Positions 1 through 7,114 are shown, numbered from the stretch's first letter. The stretch is 9,938 nucleotides of DNA from Flavobacteriales bacterium (GCA_026993705.1 JALWSJ010000452.1:1-9938); one strand, 5' to 3'. Numbers and translations: made by a program. The notes: generated from the sequence alone by a model not told the origin.

Positions 1-216
1 AATTTAGATATTATTCAAGCTTTGGTTGAAAAACGTAATTTAACCGAAGTAACTCCTGAAATTATTAGAGAAAATGGACTTGCCGCTAAAAAAGATTTAA
101 TTAAAATTTTAGGTAGAGGAGAGTTAAAATCGAATGTAGTTGTTAAAGCGAATGCTTTTTCTGCTACTGCAAAGACTGCAATTGAAGCACAAGGCGGAAC
201 AGCAGAAGTAATTTAA
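1..216 (+). CDS. rplO: Ribosomal protein L15, C-terminal part (5' truncated)
   Basis: The reading frame is open from base 1 and ends at TAA 214-216, giving the last 71 residues of a protein whose start lies outside the window. The residues around IKILGRGELK and the closing VVKANAFSATAKTAIEAQGG match the C-terminal half of large-subunit protein L15, an assembly protein of the 50S subunit. The position directly upstream of secY is the standard place for rplO at the end of the spc operon, which supports the call. The gap to secY is 25 bp with no terminator, so the two are probably cotranscribed. The ATG at 22 is an internal methionine-like codon in this frame (it would begin LVE...) and not the true start. 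Confidence 0.93.
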   Translation, partial: NLDIIQALVEKRNLTEVTPEIIRENGLAAKKDLIKILGRGELKSNVVVKANAFSATAKTAIEAQGGTAEVI

Positions 217-241
217 TACTTAATATCATTTAAGTTTTCTT

Positions 242-1567
242 ATGAAGAACTTTATTAAAACAATAGAACACATTTTGAGTGTTAAGGAATTAAAAGAGCG
301 TATTATTTATACGCTTCTTTTAATTTTAGTGTATAGAATTGGGTCTTTTATATTGTTGCCTGGTGTTGACTCTTCTCAATTAGTATCTTCTTCAGACCAA
401 GGAGGAATTTTAGCTTTAATCAATATGTTTGCAGGTGGTGCTTTTTCTCGTGCCTCTGTTATGGCTTTAGGGATTATGCCTTATATCTCTGCATCTATTG
501 TTATGCAGTTGTTAGGTATGGCTGTTCCAACTGTACAGAAGTGGCAAAAGGAAGGGGAAAGTGGAAGAAAGAAAATTACTCGTTATACAAGATTATTAAC
601 TATTGTTATTTGTTTATTTCAAGGACCCACTTATATAGCTGCTTATGTTGGTAGTGAAGCTGTTCCTGGTGGTATGACTGTTTTATGGTGGCTTCAAACA
701 ATTTCAATTCTTACTGCAGGAACTATGTTTGTTACTTGGTTAGGCGAACGTATTACGGATAGAGGATTAGGCAACGGTGTTTCATTAATTATTACAATTG
801 GGATAATTGCGAATCTTCCCGCTGCTTTTTTAGCTGAATTTGCTTCTAAACTTACCGCTGGTGGATTAGTTTTACTTTTGGTTGAAATTGTTTTTTGGTT
901 TATTATTATATTATTAACCATAGCCTTAGTTCAAGCTACTCGTAGGATTCCGGTACAGACTGCGAAACGTGTTGTAGGTAGAGGTAATAGACAGGCAGTT
1001 GCTGGTGGACAAAGAAGTTATATACCTCTTAAATTAAATCAAGCTGGTGTTATGCCGATTATATTTGCTCAGGCATTAATGTTTATTCCTGCTTTATTTG
1101 GTGGTTCTATTGGTACTGCCTTTAGCGATATTACCGGATTTTGGTATAATGCTTTATTCTTTGTACTAATTGTTGTTTTTACTTATTTTTATACAGCTAT
1201 AACTATGAACCCCAATCAAATGGCTGATGAGTTGAAGAGAAATGGTTCTTTTATTCCAGGTATAAAGCCTGGTAGAGAAACTGCTGAATATATTGATAAT
1301 TTATTATCACATTTAGTTTTTCCTGGTTCCGTTTTTCTTGGTATAATTGCCATAATTCCTGCTTTGGCTATGAAAGCTGGTGTTAGTACCGGTTTTGCTT
1401 ATTTCTTTGGGGGAACCTCTCTTTTAATTATGGTTGGAGTTGTATTGGATACTCTTCAACAGGTTGAAAGTTATTTATTAAACCATCATTATGACGGATT
1501 AATTAAAGGTGGTAAACTTAAAGGTAGAACATCTCAGTCTGCTGTTTCTATGACCCAAACACTTTAA
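242..1567 (+). CDS. secY: Protein translocase subunit SecY
   Basis: SecY is the channel-forming subunit of the SecYEG translocon in the inner membrane. The 441-residue product is the usual length and has about ten hydrophobic segments. Family blocks visible in order are the plug/TM2 region GGAFSRASVMALGIMPYISAS (about 65-85), GERITDRGLGNGVSLII (168-184), RRIPVQTAKR (234-243) at the cytoplasmic loop that contacts the ribosome or SecA, NPNQMADELKRNGSFIPGI (323-341), and the C-terminal VLDTLQQVESYLLNHHYDGL (401-420). A Ser/Thr/Gln-rich tail of about 12 residues follows. The start ATG 242 gives the normal MKNFIKTIEHI amino end. There is no Shine-Dalgarno sequence upstream, only an AT-rich stretch. 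It lies between rplO and map as expected for the spc operon, with 3 bp to map. Confidence 0.98.
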   Translation: MKNFIKTIEHILSVKELKERIIYTLLLILVYRIGSFILLPGVDSSQLVSSSDQGGILALINMFAGGAFSRASVMALGIMPYISASIVMQLLGMAVPTVQKWQKEGESGRKKITRYTRLLTIVICLFQGPTYIAAYVGSEAVPGGMTVLWWLQTISILTAGTMFVTWLGERITDRGLGNGVSLIITIGIIANLPAAFLAEFASKLTAGGLVLLLVEIVFWFIIILLTIALVQATRRIPVQTAKRVVGRGNRQAVAGGQRSYIPLKLNQAGVMPIIFAQALMFIPALFGGSIGTAFSDITGFWYNALFFVLIVVFTYFYTAITMNPNQMADELKRNGSFIPGIKPGRETAEYIDNLLSHLVFPGSVFLGIIAIIPALAMKAGVSTGFAYFFGGTSLLIMVGVVLDTLQQVESYLLNHHYDGLIKGGKLKGRTSQSAVSMTQTL

Positions 1568-1570
1568 TTT

Positions 1571-2359
1571 ATGTCTAATAAGGTTTATTATAAAACAGAA
1601 GAAGAAATTGAAATTCTAAGAGAAAGTTGTCAATTGGTAGGTAAAACGTTAGCTGAAGTTGCTAAAATTATTAAACCAGGAGTAACAACTTTAGAATTGG
1701 ATAAAATAGCTGAGGAATTTATTCGTGATAATGGAGCTGTACCAGGATTTAAAGGTTATGGAGGCTTTCCTAATACTTTATGTGCTTCTCCTAATGATGC
1801 TGTTGTTCATGGAATACCAAATTGTAAGCCTTTAGAAAATGGTGATATCATATCTTTAGACTGTGGAGTTTTAAAGAATGGGTTTTACGGTGATTCTGCT
1901 TACACTTTTAAAATTGGTGAAGTTTCAGAAGAAATTGATAAATTACTTGAAGTTACGAAAGAAAGTCTTACCTTTGCAATCCAAAATGCAATTGTTGGAA
2001 AGAGATTGGGGGATATTGGGTATGCTGTTCAACATCATGCCGAATCGAATGGATATGGTGTAGTTCGTGAATTAATAGGTCATGGACTTGGTCGAAATCT
2101 TCATGAAGCTCCAGAAGTTCCTAATTATGGAAGACGGGGTAAAGGGATGATTTTAAAAGAAGGGTTAGTTATCGCTATTGAACCGATGATTAACTTAGGA
2201 GTTAGAAATGTTGAACAACTGGATGATGGTTGGACTATTGTTACAGCTGACAGAAAACCATCTGCTCATTTTGAGCATGATGTTGTTGTAAGAAAAGGTA
2301 AGGCTGAAGTCTTGTCTACATTTGAGTATATAGAAGAAGTATTAAAGAATAAAAATTAA
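1571..2359 (+). CDS. map: Type I methionine aminopeptidase
   Basis: This cytoplasmic metalloenzyme removes the initiator methionine from nascent proteins. The 262-residue product has the pita-bread aminopeptidase fold and all five expected metal ligands: D97, D108, H171, E204 and E235. H80 and H178 are the substrate-side histidines. The motifs around them are HGIPN, SLDCG, GDSAYTF, GHGLGR, AIEPM and HFEHDVVV. The ligand numbers are the same as those I recall for the E. coli enzyme, so there are no net gaps. There is no N-terminal SH3-binding extension, which fits the type Ia form. It starts 3 bp after secY and ends 1 bp before infA, so translation is probably coupled. Adenylate kinase, often next to map in other phyla, is absent here. 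Confidence 0.97.
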   Translation: MSNKVYYKTEEEIEILRESCQLVGKTLAEVAKIIKPGVTTLELDKIAEEFIRDNGAVPGFKGYGGFPNTLCASPNDAVVHGIPNCKPLENGDIISLDCGVLKNGFYGDSAYTFKIGEVSEEIDKLLEVTKESLTFAIQNAIVGKRLGDIGYAVQHHAESNGYGVVRELIGHGLGRNLHEAPEVPNYGRRGKGMILKEGLVIAIEPMINLGVRNVEQLDDGWTIVTADRKPSAHFEHDVVVRKGKAEVLSTFEYIEEVLKNKN

Positions 2360-2360
2360 C

Positions 2361-2579
2361 ATGGCAAAACAAGCTGCGATAGAACAAGATGGAACGATTA
2401 TAGAAGCATTGCCTAATGCTCTTTTTCGTGTTGAGCTAGAAAATGGACATGTTATTTTAGCTCATATTTCAGGTAAAATGAGAAAGTTCTATATTAGAAT
2501 TTTACCTGGAGATCGTGTGAAGGTTGAAATGTCTCCATATGATTTAACTAAAGGAAGAATAACGTTTAGATATAAATAA
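2361..2579 (+). CDS. infA: Translation initiation factor IF-1
   Basis: IF-1 binds the A site of the 30S subunit during initiation. The 72-residue product is one S1-like OB-fold domain of standard length. The core FRVELENGHVILAHISGKM (residues 22-40), followed by RKFYIRILPGDRVKVEMSPYDLTKGRI, matches the family almost throughout. The ATG is 1 bp after the map stop codon, so this gene probably depends on translational coupling or on the unstructured A-rich context instead of a Shine-Dalgarno sequence. Four bases separate it from rpmJ. The order map-infA-rpmJ-rpsM is the common bacterial arrangement. Confidence 0.97.
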   Translation: MAKQAAIEQDGTIIEALPNALFRVELENGHVILAHISGKMRKFYIRILPGDRVKVEMSPYDLTKGRITFRYK

Positions 2580-2583
2580 TAAA

Positions 2584-2700
2584 ATGAAAACAAGAGCTTC
2601 AGTAAAGAAACGTTCTGCCGATTGTAAAATCGTTAGAAGGAAAGGAAGATTGTACGTAATCAACAAAAAGAATCCTCGTTTTAAACAAAGACAAGGTTAA
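2584..2700 (+). CDS. rpmJ: Ribosomal protein L36 (zinc-ligand-free form)
   Basis: Translation from ATG 2584 gives 38 residues, MKTRASVKKRSADCKIVRRK and then GRLYVINKKNPRFKQRQG, ending at TAA 2698-2700. The length and the conserved MK.RASVKK start and KQRQG end identify L36, the smallest 50S protein. The classical form coordinates zinc with three Cys and one His. Here position 11 is Ser, position 27 is Asn and position 33 is Phe, and only C14 remains, so zinc binding is lost. It sits 4 bp after infA and 17 bp before rpsM, where the sequence AAGAAG is the only Shine-Dalgarno-like purine run in this stretch. Confidence 0.97.
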   Translation: MKTRASVKKRSADCKIVRRKGRLYVINKKNPRFKQRQG

Positions 2701-2717
2701 AAAACTAACAAGAAGAT

Positions 2718-3095
2718 ATGGCAAGAATTGCAGGTATTGATATACCGAAAAATAAGAGAGGTGTTATCGCTTTGACTTATATTTTTGGTATAGGAAGAAG
2801 CACCGCTAAAAAGATTTTAGATAAAGCAGGTGTAGATGAGAACATTAAAGTTCAAGACTGGACTGATGAACAAATTGGAACCATTCGTAACATTATTAGC
2901 AACGAACTAAAAGTTGAAGGTGCTTTACGATCGGAGATTCAGTTGAACATCAAGCGTTTAATGGATATTGGTTGTCAAAGAGGTATTCGTCATAGAATGG
3001 GATTACCTTTGCGTGGTCAAAGAACTAAAAATAACGCACGAACAAGAAAAGGAAGAAAGAAAACTGTTGCGAATAAGAAAAAAGCAACCAAATAA
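2718..3095 (+). CDS. rpsM: Ribosomal protein S13
   Basis: S13 sits in the head of the 30S subunit and contacts 5S rRNA/L5 and the P-site tRNA. The 125-residue protein begins MARIAGIDIPKNKRG and carries the helix-two-turn-helix segment IFGIGRSTAKKIL (22-34). The C-terminal block GCQRGIRHRMGLPLRGQRT (85-103) is followed by a basic tail NNARTRKGRKK that reaches the tRNA. The tail ends in a lysine-rich extension. It is the first gene of the alpha operon in the classical layout, but only 17 bp separate it from rpmJ, so there is no room for the long structured leader through which S4 regulates this operon in E. coli. Confidence 0.98.
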   Translation: MARIAGIDIPKNKRGVIALTYIFGIGRSTAKKILDKAGVDENIKVQDWTDEQIGTIRNIISNELKVEGALRSEIQLNIKRLMDIGCQRGIRHRMGLPLRGQRTKNNARTRKGRKKTVANKKKATK

Positions 3096-3114
3096 AAGAT
3101 AATCTTTTTTAATT

Positions 3115-3498
3115 ATGGCTAAGTCACAGAAAAAGAAAAAAAAGGTTGTTGTAGAACCTGTTGGACAAGCTCACATAAAAGCTAGTTTTAATAATATAAT
3201 TATTTCATTAACCAATGCCTCTGGTCAAGTTATTTCTTGGTCTTCTGCTGGTAAAATGGGGTTTAGAGGTTCTAAGAAGAACACACCTTTCGCTGCTCAA
3301 GTAGCAGCTGAAGAATGCGCTAAGGAAGCTCACGAATATGGATTAAGAAAAGTAAAAGTTTTCGTTAAAGGTCCTGGGTCAGGTAGAGAATCGGCTATTA
3401 GAAGCCTCCATAATAATGGAATTGAAGTAACTGAAATTATTGATGTTACTCCTATCCCTCATAATGGATGTCGCCCTCCTAAAAGACGTAGAGTTTAA
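3115..3498 (+). CDS. rpsK: Ribosomal protein S11
   Basis: S11 lies on the platform of the 30S subunit near the 3' end of 16S rRNA. The 127-residue product has a lysine-rich N-terminus (MAKSQKKKKKVVV), then the family blocks AHIKASFNNIIISLT (19-33), GFRGSKKNTPFAAQVAAEEC (49-68) and KGPGSGRESAIRSL (85-98). The C-terminus DVTPIPHNGCRPPKRRRV includes the Asn-Gly pair (N117-G118) where E. coli S11 forms isoaspartate. The gene is 19 bp after rpsM and 26 bp before rpsD, consistent with one transcript. Confidence 0.98.
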   Translation: MAKSQKKKKKVVVEPVGQAHIKASFNNIIISLTNASGQVISWSSAGKMGFRGSKKNTPFAAQVAAEECAKEAHEYGLRKVKVFVKGPGSGRESAIRSLHNNGIEVTEIIDVTPIPHNGCRPPKRRRV

Positions 3499-3524
3499 TT
3501 TATAAATAGATTTAAAGTAAAGAA

Positions 3525-4130
3525 ATGGCTAGATATAGAGGTCCAAAATCAAAAATTGCTCGTAAATTTAACGAGCCTATTTTTGGTACAGATAAAGTTC
3601 TTGAAAGAAAGAATTACCCACCGGGAATGCACGGTAACCAAAGAAGAAGAAAAAAACAATCTGAGTATGCAGTCCAATTAGCTGAGAAGCAAAAAGCTAA
3701 ATATACTTACGGTATATTGGAGAAACAATTTTCTAATTTATTTAAAAAAGCTAATGCTAAATCAGGTATTACTGGTGAAGCTTTGTTACAGTTGTGTGAG
3801 ACAAGATTAGATAATATAGTATTTCGTTTAGGTATTGCTAAAACAAGAGATGCTGCTCGTCAGTTAGTTTCTCATAGACATATCACAGTTAATGGTGAAA
3901 TTCTAAATATTCCTTCCTACACTGTTAAAATCGGTGATGTTATTGGAATTAGAGAAAAATCAAAATCGTTGGAAGTTATTAATAATTCTTTAGCAGCTTC
4001 AACTACAAAACACGATTGGTTAGAGTGGAATGCTTCTTCGATGACTGGTGTATTGAATGCTGTTCCATCTAGAGAACAAATTCCTGAAAACATCAAAGAA
4101 CAATTGATTGTTGAATTGTACTCTAAATAA
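3525..4130 (+). CDS. rpsD: Ribosomal protein S4 (zinc-free form)
   Basis: S4 is a primary 16S rRNA-binding protein that nucleates assembly of the 30S body, and it is often an autoregulator of this operon. The 201-residue product begins MARYRGPKSKIARKF and has the characteristic YPPGMHG (31-37). The S4 RNA-binding domain runs from about 92 to 155 (ETRLDNIVFRLGIAKTRDAARQLVSH, then HITVNGE and IGDVIGIRE). The N-terminal region has no cysteines, so it lacks the zinc-binding site found in the C+ type of S4. The end IPENIKEQLIVELYSK is typical. It lies 26 bp after rpsK and 40 bp before rpoA. Confidence 0.98.
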   Translation: MARYRGPKSKIARKFNEPIFGTDKVLERKNYPPGMHGNQRRRKKQSEYAVQLAEKQKAKYTYGILEKQFSNLFKKANAKSGITGEALLQLCETRLDNIVFRLGIAKTRDAARQLVSHRHITVNGEILNIPSYTVKIGDVIGIREKSKSLEVINNSLAASTTKHDWLEWNASSMTGVLNAVPSREQIPENIKEQLIVELYSK

Positions 4131-4170
4131 TAGTTAACGCTTATTTATTAAGCTAAATAATAAAATAATA

Positions 4171-5166
4171 ATGGCAATTTTAGATTTCCAAAAACCAGAT
4201 AAAGTATTAATGCTTGATGGTTCTTCAGATACTTATGCTCAGTTTGAGTTTAAACCTCTAGAACCTGGATACGGAATTACTGTAGGTAATGCCTTAAGAA
4301 GAATTCTTTTAAATTCTCTCGAAGGTCATGCTATATCTTCGATTCGTATCGATGGTGTTGCTCACGAGTTTGACACGATTAAGGGTGTTGTTGAAGATGT
4401 TACCGATATTATCTTAAATTTAAAACAAGTTCGTTTTAAAAAACAATTGGATGATACTGATACTGAAAAAATCGTAATCAATATTTCGGGACAAGATAAA
4501 TTTACGGCTGGAGATATAGGTAAATTTACTTCAGCTTTTCAAATTCTTAATCCTGAGCAAATTATTTGCACGATGGATCCTTCGGTTAAGCTTAATATTG
4601 AAATGACTATTTCATCGGGTAGAGGATACGTCCCATCTGATGAACATAAGACTTCTAATGCTCCAATGGGAACTATCTTTACAGATTCGATTTTTACACC
4701 TATAAAAAATGTTAAATATTCGATTTCTAATTTTCGTGTTGAACAAAAAACGGATTATGAGAAATTGAATGTTGAAATTACTACTGATGGTTCTATCAAT
4801 CCAAAAGACGCTCTGAAAGAAGCGGCTAAGATTTTGATTCATCATTTCATGTTATTCTCGGATGAAAGAATAACATTGGATGAGGCTGAAAGATCCGAAT
4901 CTGAAGAATTTGACGAGTCTTCGTTACATATGCGACAATTGCTCAAAACAAGATTGGTTGATATGGATCTTTCTGTTAGAGCCCTTAATTGCTTAAAAGC
5001 GGCAGATGTTGATACATTGGGTGAGCTTGTATCGTTTAAAAAGAATGACTTGTTAAAGTTTAGAAACTTTGGTAAAAAGTCACTTACTGAGTTGGAAGAC
5101 CTAATCGAATCAAAAGGACTTTCATTTGGAATGGACATTTCAAAATATAAATTGGATAAGGATTAA
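4171..5166 (+). CDS. rpoA: RNA polymerase subunit alpha
   Basis: Alpha dimerises to start assembly of RNA polymerase, and its C-terminal domain contacts UP elements and activators. The 331-residue protein has an N-terminal assembly domain (about 1-230, with GYGITVGNALRRILLNSLEG at 33-52), an acidic linker rich in Glu/Asp/Ser (about 235-253), and a C-terminal helix-hairpin-helix domain (about 258-322). Residues matching the E. coli DNA-contact set are present: R270, N273 and C274 in LSVRALNCLK, and the FGKKSLTELE segment at 300-309. The 40-bp spacer before it contains a small dyad, GCTTA (4139-4143) pairing with TAAGC (4149-4153), too short to call a terminator. It is followed by rplQ after 35 bp. 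Confidence 0.99.
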   Translation: MAILDFQKPDKVLMLDGSSDTYAQFEFKPLEPGYGITVGNALRRILLNSLEGHAISSIRIDGVAHEFDTIKGVVEDVTDIILNLKQVRFKKQLDDTDTEKIVINISGQDKFTAGDIGKFTSAFQILNPEQIICTMDPSVKLNIEMTISSGRGYVPSDEHKTSNAPMGTIFTDSIFTPIKNVKYSISNFRVEQKTDYEKLNVEITTDGSINPKDALKEAAKILIHHFMLFSDERITLDEAERSESEEFDESSLHMRQLLKTRLVDMDLSVRALNCLKAADVDTLGELVSFKKNDLLKFRNFGKKSLTELEDLIESKGLSFGMDISKYKLDKD

Positions 5167-5201
5167 TCGTTGGATAATCTTGCCTAAAAGAAAGAATAAA
5201 A

Positions 5202-5684
5202 ATGAGACACGGAAAGAAATTTAATCACTTAGGACGTAAGTCAGCACATAGAAAAGCGATGCTTTCAAATATGGCTTGCTCTTTAATTGAACATAAAAGA
5301 ATTGTTACTACTTTAGCCAAAGCGAAAGCTTTAAGAGTGTATGTTGAACCTTTAGTTACAAAATCTAAATTAGACACTACTCATTCTAGAAGAACGGTTT
5401 TTAGCTACTTAAAAAATAAATACGCTACCTCTGAATTGTTTAGAGAAATAGCACCAAAAGTTGCTAATAGACCGGGAGGTTATACTAGAATTATAAAATT
5501 ACCTAACCGTTTAGGTGATAATGCTGAAATGGCAATGATTGAATTAGTTGATTTCAACGAATTATTATTAGCTGATAATACTCCTAAAAAGAAAACAAGA
5601 AGAAGAGGTCGAAAATCTGCAGCTCCAAAAGCTGAAACACCTGTTCAAGAAGATACTAAAAAAGATTCTCAAGAAGAGGAATAA
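5202..5684 (+). CDS. rplQ: Ribosomal protein L17 with charged C-terminal extension
   Basis: L17 is a 50S protein near the exit of the peptide tunnel. The first 118 or so residues form the conserved core: MRHGKKFNHLGRKSAHRKAM, SLIEHKRIVTTLAKAKALR, RPGGYTRIIKLPNRLGDNAEMA and MIELVD. The 160-residue total exceeds the roughly 120-130 residues of many bacterial L17 proteins. The excess is a low-complexity tail, first basic (KKKTRRRGRKS) and then acidic (EDTKKDSQEEE), of a kind I recall from other Bacteroidota. It is the last gene of the operon: 21 bp after its stop a strong intrinsic terminator begins. Confidence 0.98.
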   Translation: MRHGKKFNHLGRKSAHRKAMLSNMACSLIEHKRIVTTLAKAKALRVYVEPLVTKSKLDTTHSRRTVFSYLKNKYATSELFREIAPKVANRPGGYTRIIKLPNRLGDNAEMAMIELVDFNELLLADNTPKKKTRRRGRKSAAPKAETPVQEDTKKDSQEEE

Positions 5685-5705
5685 GTTAGTTGGAAAATTA
5701 ATTTT

Positions 5706-5735
5706 AAGGGGACGTATGATGCGTCCCCTTTTTTT
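5706..5735 (+). terminator. Intrinsic terminator closing the ribosomal operon
   Basis: A 9-bp perfect stem, AAGGGGACG (5706-5714) with CGTCCCCTT (5722-5730), encloses the 7-base loop TATGATG. A run of seven T (5729-5735) follows. Its GC-rich core stands out from the AT-rich surroundings. It is placed 21 bp after rplQ and 3 bp before the ATG of the next gene. Confidence 0.93.
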
Positions 5736-5738
5736 GTT

Positions 5739-6902
5739 ATGAAAATAGCCGTAAATACTAGATTGTTACAAAAGGATAAACTCGAGGGAATAGGTTGGTT
5801 TTCTTTTGAAGTGCTAAAACGTATAACTCAACAACACCCCGAACATCAGTTTTATTTTCTCTTTGACCGTCCATTTTCTTCCGACTTTATTTTTTCCGAA
5901 AATATTACACCCATAGTACTTTTCCCCCAAGCTAGACATCCTGTTTTATTTAAAATTTGGTTCAATTGGTCGGTTGCTAAATTTCTTAAAACAAATAAAA
6001 TTGATGTTTTCTTTTCTCCTGATGGTTATCTGAGTCTTAGAACTAATATCCCTCAAATTGCTACCATACATGATTTGAATTTTGAACACTTCCCTGAATT
6101 TTTTCCTAAACATATACTTCGATTTTATAAAAAGTATTTTCCTTTGTTTGCTAATGTTTCTCAAAGAATTATCACTGTATCTGAATTTTCTAAAAAAGAT
6201 ATTCACACCTGCTATAATATCCCCCTGAATAATATTGATGTAGCCTATAATGGTGTTAATCCTATTTTTTCTCCCCTTTCTGACTCCGAGCAGCAAATTG
6301 TACGAAATAAAATTTCAGACGGGAATCCATATTTTGTTTATATCGGCTCGTTAAATAAAAGAAAAAACATCGCTAATATGTTAAGAGCTTTCGACCTGTA
6401 CAAGTCAAACAATCCGATGTATAAACATAAATTTTTGATTGTTGGAGAGGCGATGTTTACTCATCAAGATATAGATGAGATTTATCTATCAATGCACTAT
6501 AAAAACGATGTTATTTTCTTAGGCAGACTCTATGACGCTGATTTAAAAAGTATATTATCCTCTGCCTCTGCTCTCCTTTATGTCTCTTATTTTGAAGGTT
6601 TTGGAATCCCTATAGTCGAAGCCATGCAATCCGGAGTGCCTGTAATTACCGGAACAAATTCATCTATGCCTGAAATTGGAGGTAATGCTGCACTTTACTG
6701 TGAACCCAATAACATCCATCAAATAGCTGAGGCAATGAATAAAGTTACAAATCCTAAGTTAAGAAAAGAGTTAATTCAAAAAGGATTGGAAAGAGCCAAG
6801 CAATTTAATTGGGATAACACTGCACACAGAGTTTGGAAATCAATAGAAAAAGTATTGAATGAGTTACCTGATTATAATTTGGACGTTCCCTTTCAAGAAT
6901 AA
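5739..6902 (+). CDS. GT4-type glycosyltransferase (Glycos_transf_1 domain)
   Basis: This looks like a retaining GT-B glycosyltransferase that moves a sugar from a nucleotide-sugar donor to a glycan or lipid acceptor, presumably at the cytoplasmic face of the membrane. Neither substrate is known. The 387 residues are a normal length. The N-terminal acceptor domain starts MKIAVNTRLL..LEGIGWF and contains ATIHDLNFEHFPEFF (108-122) and RIITVSEFSKKDI (143-155). The donor domain contains YIGSLNKRKNI (201-211), IFLGRLYDADLKSIL (259-273) and the E-x7-E motif EGFGIPIVE (E286, E294). There is no signal peptide or membrane segment. The start is fixed by the family-typical MKIAVNTR, although it lies 3 bp after the upstream T-tract. 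No convincing promoter is visible, so expression may depend on terminator read-through. The stop codon lies inside a long hairpin. Confidence 0.93.
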   Translation: MKIAVNTRLLQKDKLEGIGWFSFEVLKRITQQHPEHQFYFLFDRPFSSDFIFSENITPIVLFPQARHPVLFKIWFNWSVAKFLKTNKIDVFFSPDGYLSLRTNIPQIATIHDLNFEHFPEFFPKHILRFYKKYFPLFANVSQRIITVSEFSKKDIHTCYNIPLNNIDVAYNGVNPIFSPLSDSEQQIVRNKISDGNPYFVYIGSLNKRKNIANMLRAFDLYKSNNPMYKHKFLIVGEAMFTHQDIDEIYLSMHYKNDVIFLGRLYDADLKSILSSASALLYVSYFEGFGIPIVEAMQSGVPVITGTNSSMPEIGGNAALYCEPNNIHQIAEAMNKVTNPKLRKELIQKGLERAKQFNWDNTAHRVWKSIEKVLNELPDYNLDVPFQE

Positions 6903-6942
6903 AAAATAGTCGTTAGACTCCCTATTTTTTACTCTTGAAAGG
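6889..6942 (+). terminator. Long hairpin, probable terminator, overlapping the end of the glycosyltransferase gene
   Basis: Bases 6889-6909 pair with 6922-6942 over 21 positions, with a single mismatch (A6899 opposite C6932). The pairs run from CCTTTCAAGA at the outside to AAAAAATAG at the inside, leaving a 12-base loop that can itself fold (AGTC 6908-6911 with GACT 6916-6919). The inner stem is A-rich on the 5' side and T-rich on the 3' side, so it can act in either direction. The last four codons and the TAA (6900-6902) of the upstream gene are inside the structure. Its role as a terminator is inferred from position and shape. Confidence 0.6.
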
Positions 6943-7010
6943 TCGGGCTATCCACTATATCTTTTGCCCTCCAAAAGGAGGGCAAAAGGATGCCGTTCCT
7001 ATCCCTAACG
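6943..7010. repeat. Compact GC-rich stem-loop element 'P'
   Basis: The core is a perfect 12-bp hairpin, CTTTTGCCCTCC (6961-6972), loop AAAA, GGAGGGCAAAAG (6977-6988). An outer imperfect stem joins CGGGCTATCC (6944-6953) to GGATGCCG (6988-6995). The element ends with TATCCCTAACG (7000-7010). The same CCCTAACG terminus closes A1 and A2 further on, which suggests a shared family of ends. No T-tract follows on either strand, so it is not an ordinary terminator. From memory, similar stem-loops ending in TATCCCTAACG occur in other Bacteroidota spacers, but this is unverified. Confidence 0.55.
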
Positions 7011-7114
7011 TCAGACTGTCTAAAAACCTAATTTACAGTAAAATTTACATCTGATTATCAATGTGTTATAATTCTTGTTTTCAAGTTTCTTAGGGTTTTT
7101 AGACAGTCTGACGT
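7008..7114. mobile_element. MITE-like element 'D' (99 bp) with 4-bp target duplication ACGT
   Basis: Perfect 17-bp terminal inverted repeats, CAGACTGTCTAAAAACC (7012-7028) and GGTTTTTAGACAGTCTG (7094-7110), bound an AT-rich 65-bp centre. Just inside, TAA (7029-7031) and TTA (7090-7092) continue the pairing after a single bulged G. Both ends are flanked by ACGT (7008-7011 and 7111-7114). Taking out the element and one ACGT restores CCCTAACG followed by the start of R1. The A1/R2 junction at 7372-7396 has the same arrangement, an internal empty site. No transposase is present, so it would be non-autonomous. The parent family is not recognised. Confidence 0.65.

Noticed and set aside
694..921. 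Minus-strand open frame inside secY
   Set aside because: Antisense to transmembrane segments of secY, with no independent support.
3094..3110. A/T hairpin AAAAG-ATAAT-CTTTT with trailing T between rpsM and rpsK
   Set aside because: Only a 5-bp AT stem. Termination here would cut the ribosomal operon, so chance is more likely.
4612..5138. Two open frames on the minus strand inside rpoA
   Set aside because: They are antisense to a fully conserved gene, and their composition (Ser/Asn/Phe-rich) is what reverse-reading of rpoA would give.
5946..6296. Minus-strand 116-codon open frame within the glycosyltransferase gene
   Set aside because: Antisense to a gene with clear family motifs, and it has no recognisable protein pattern of its own.
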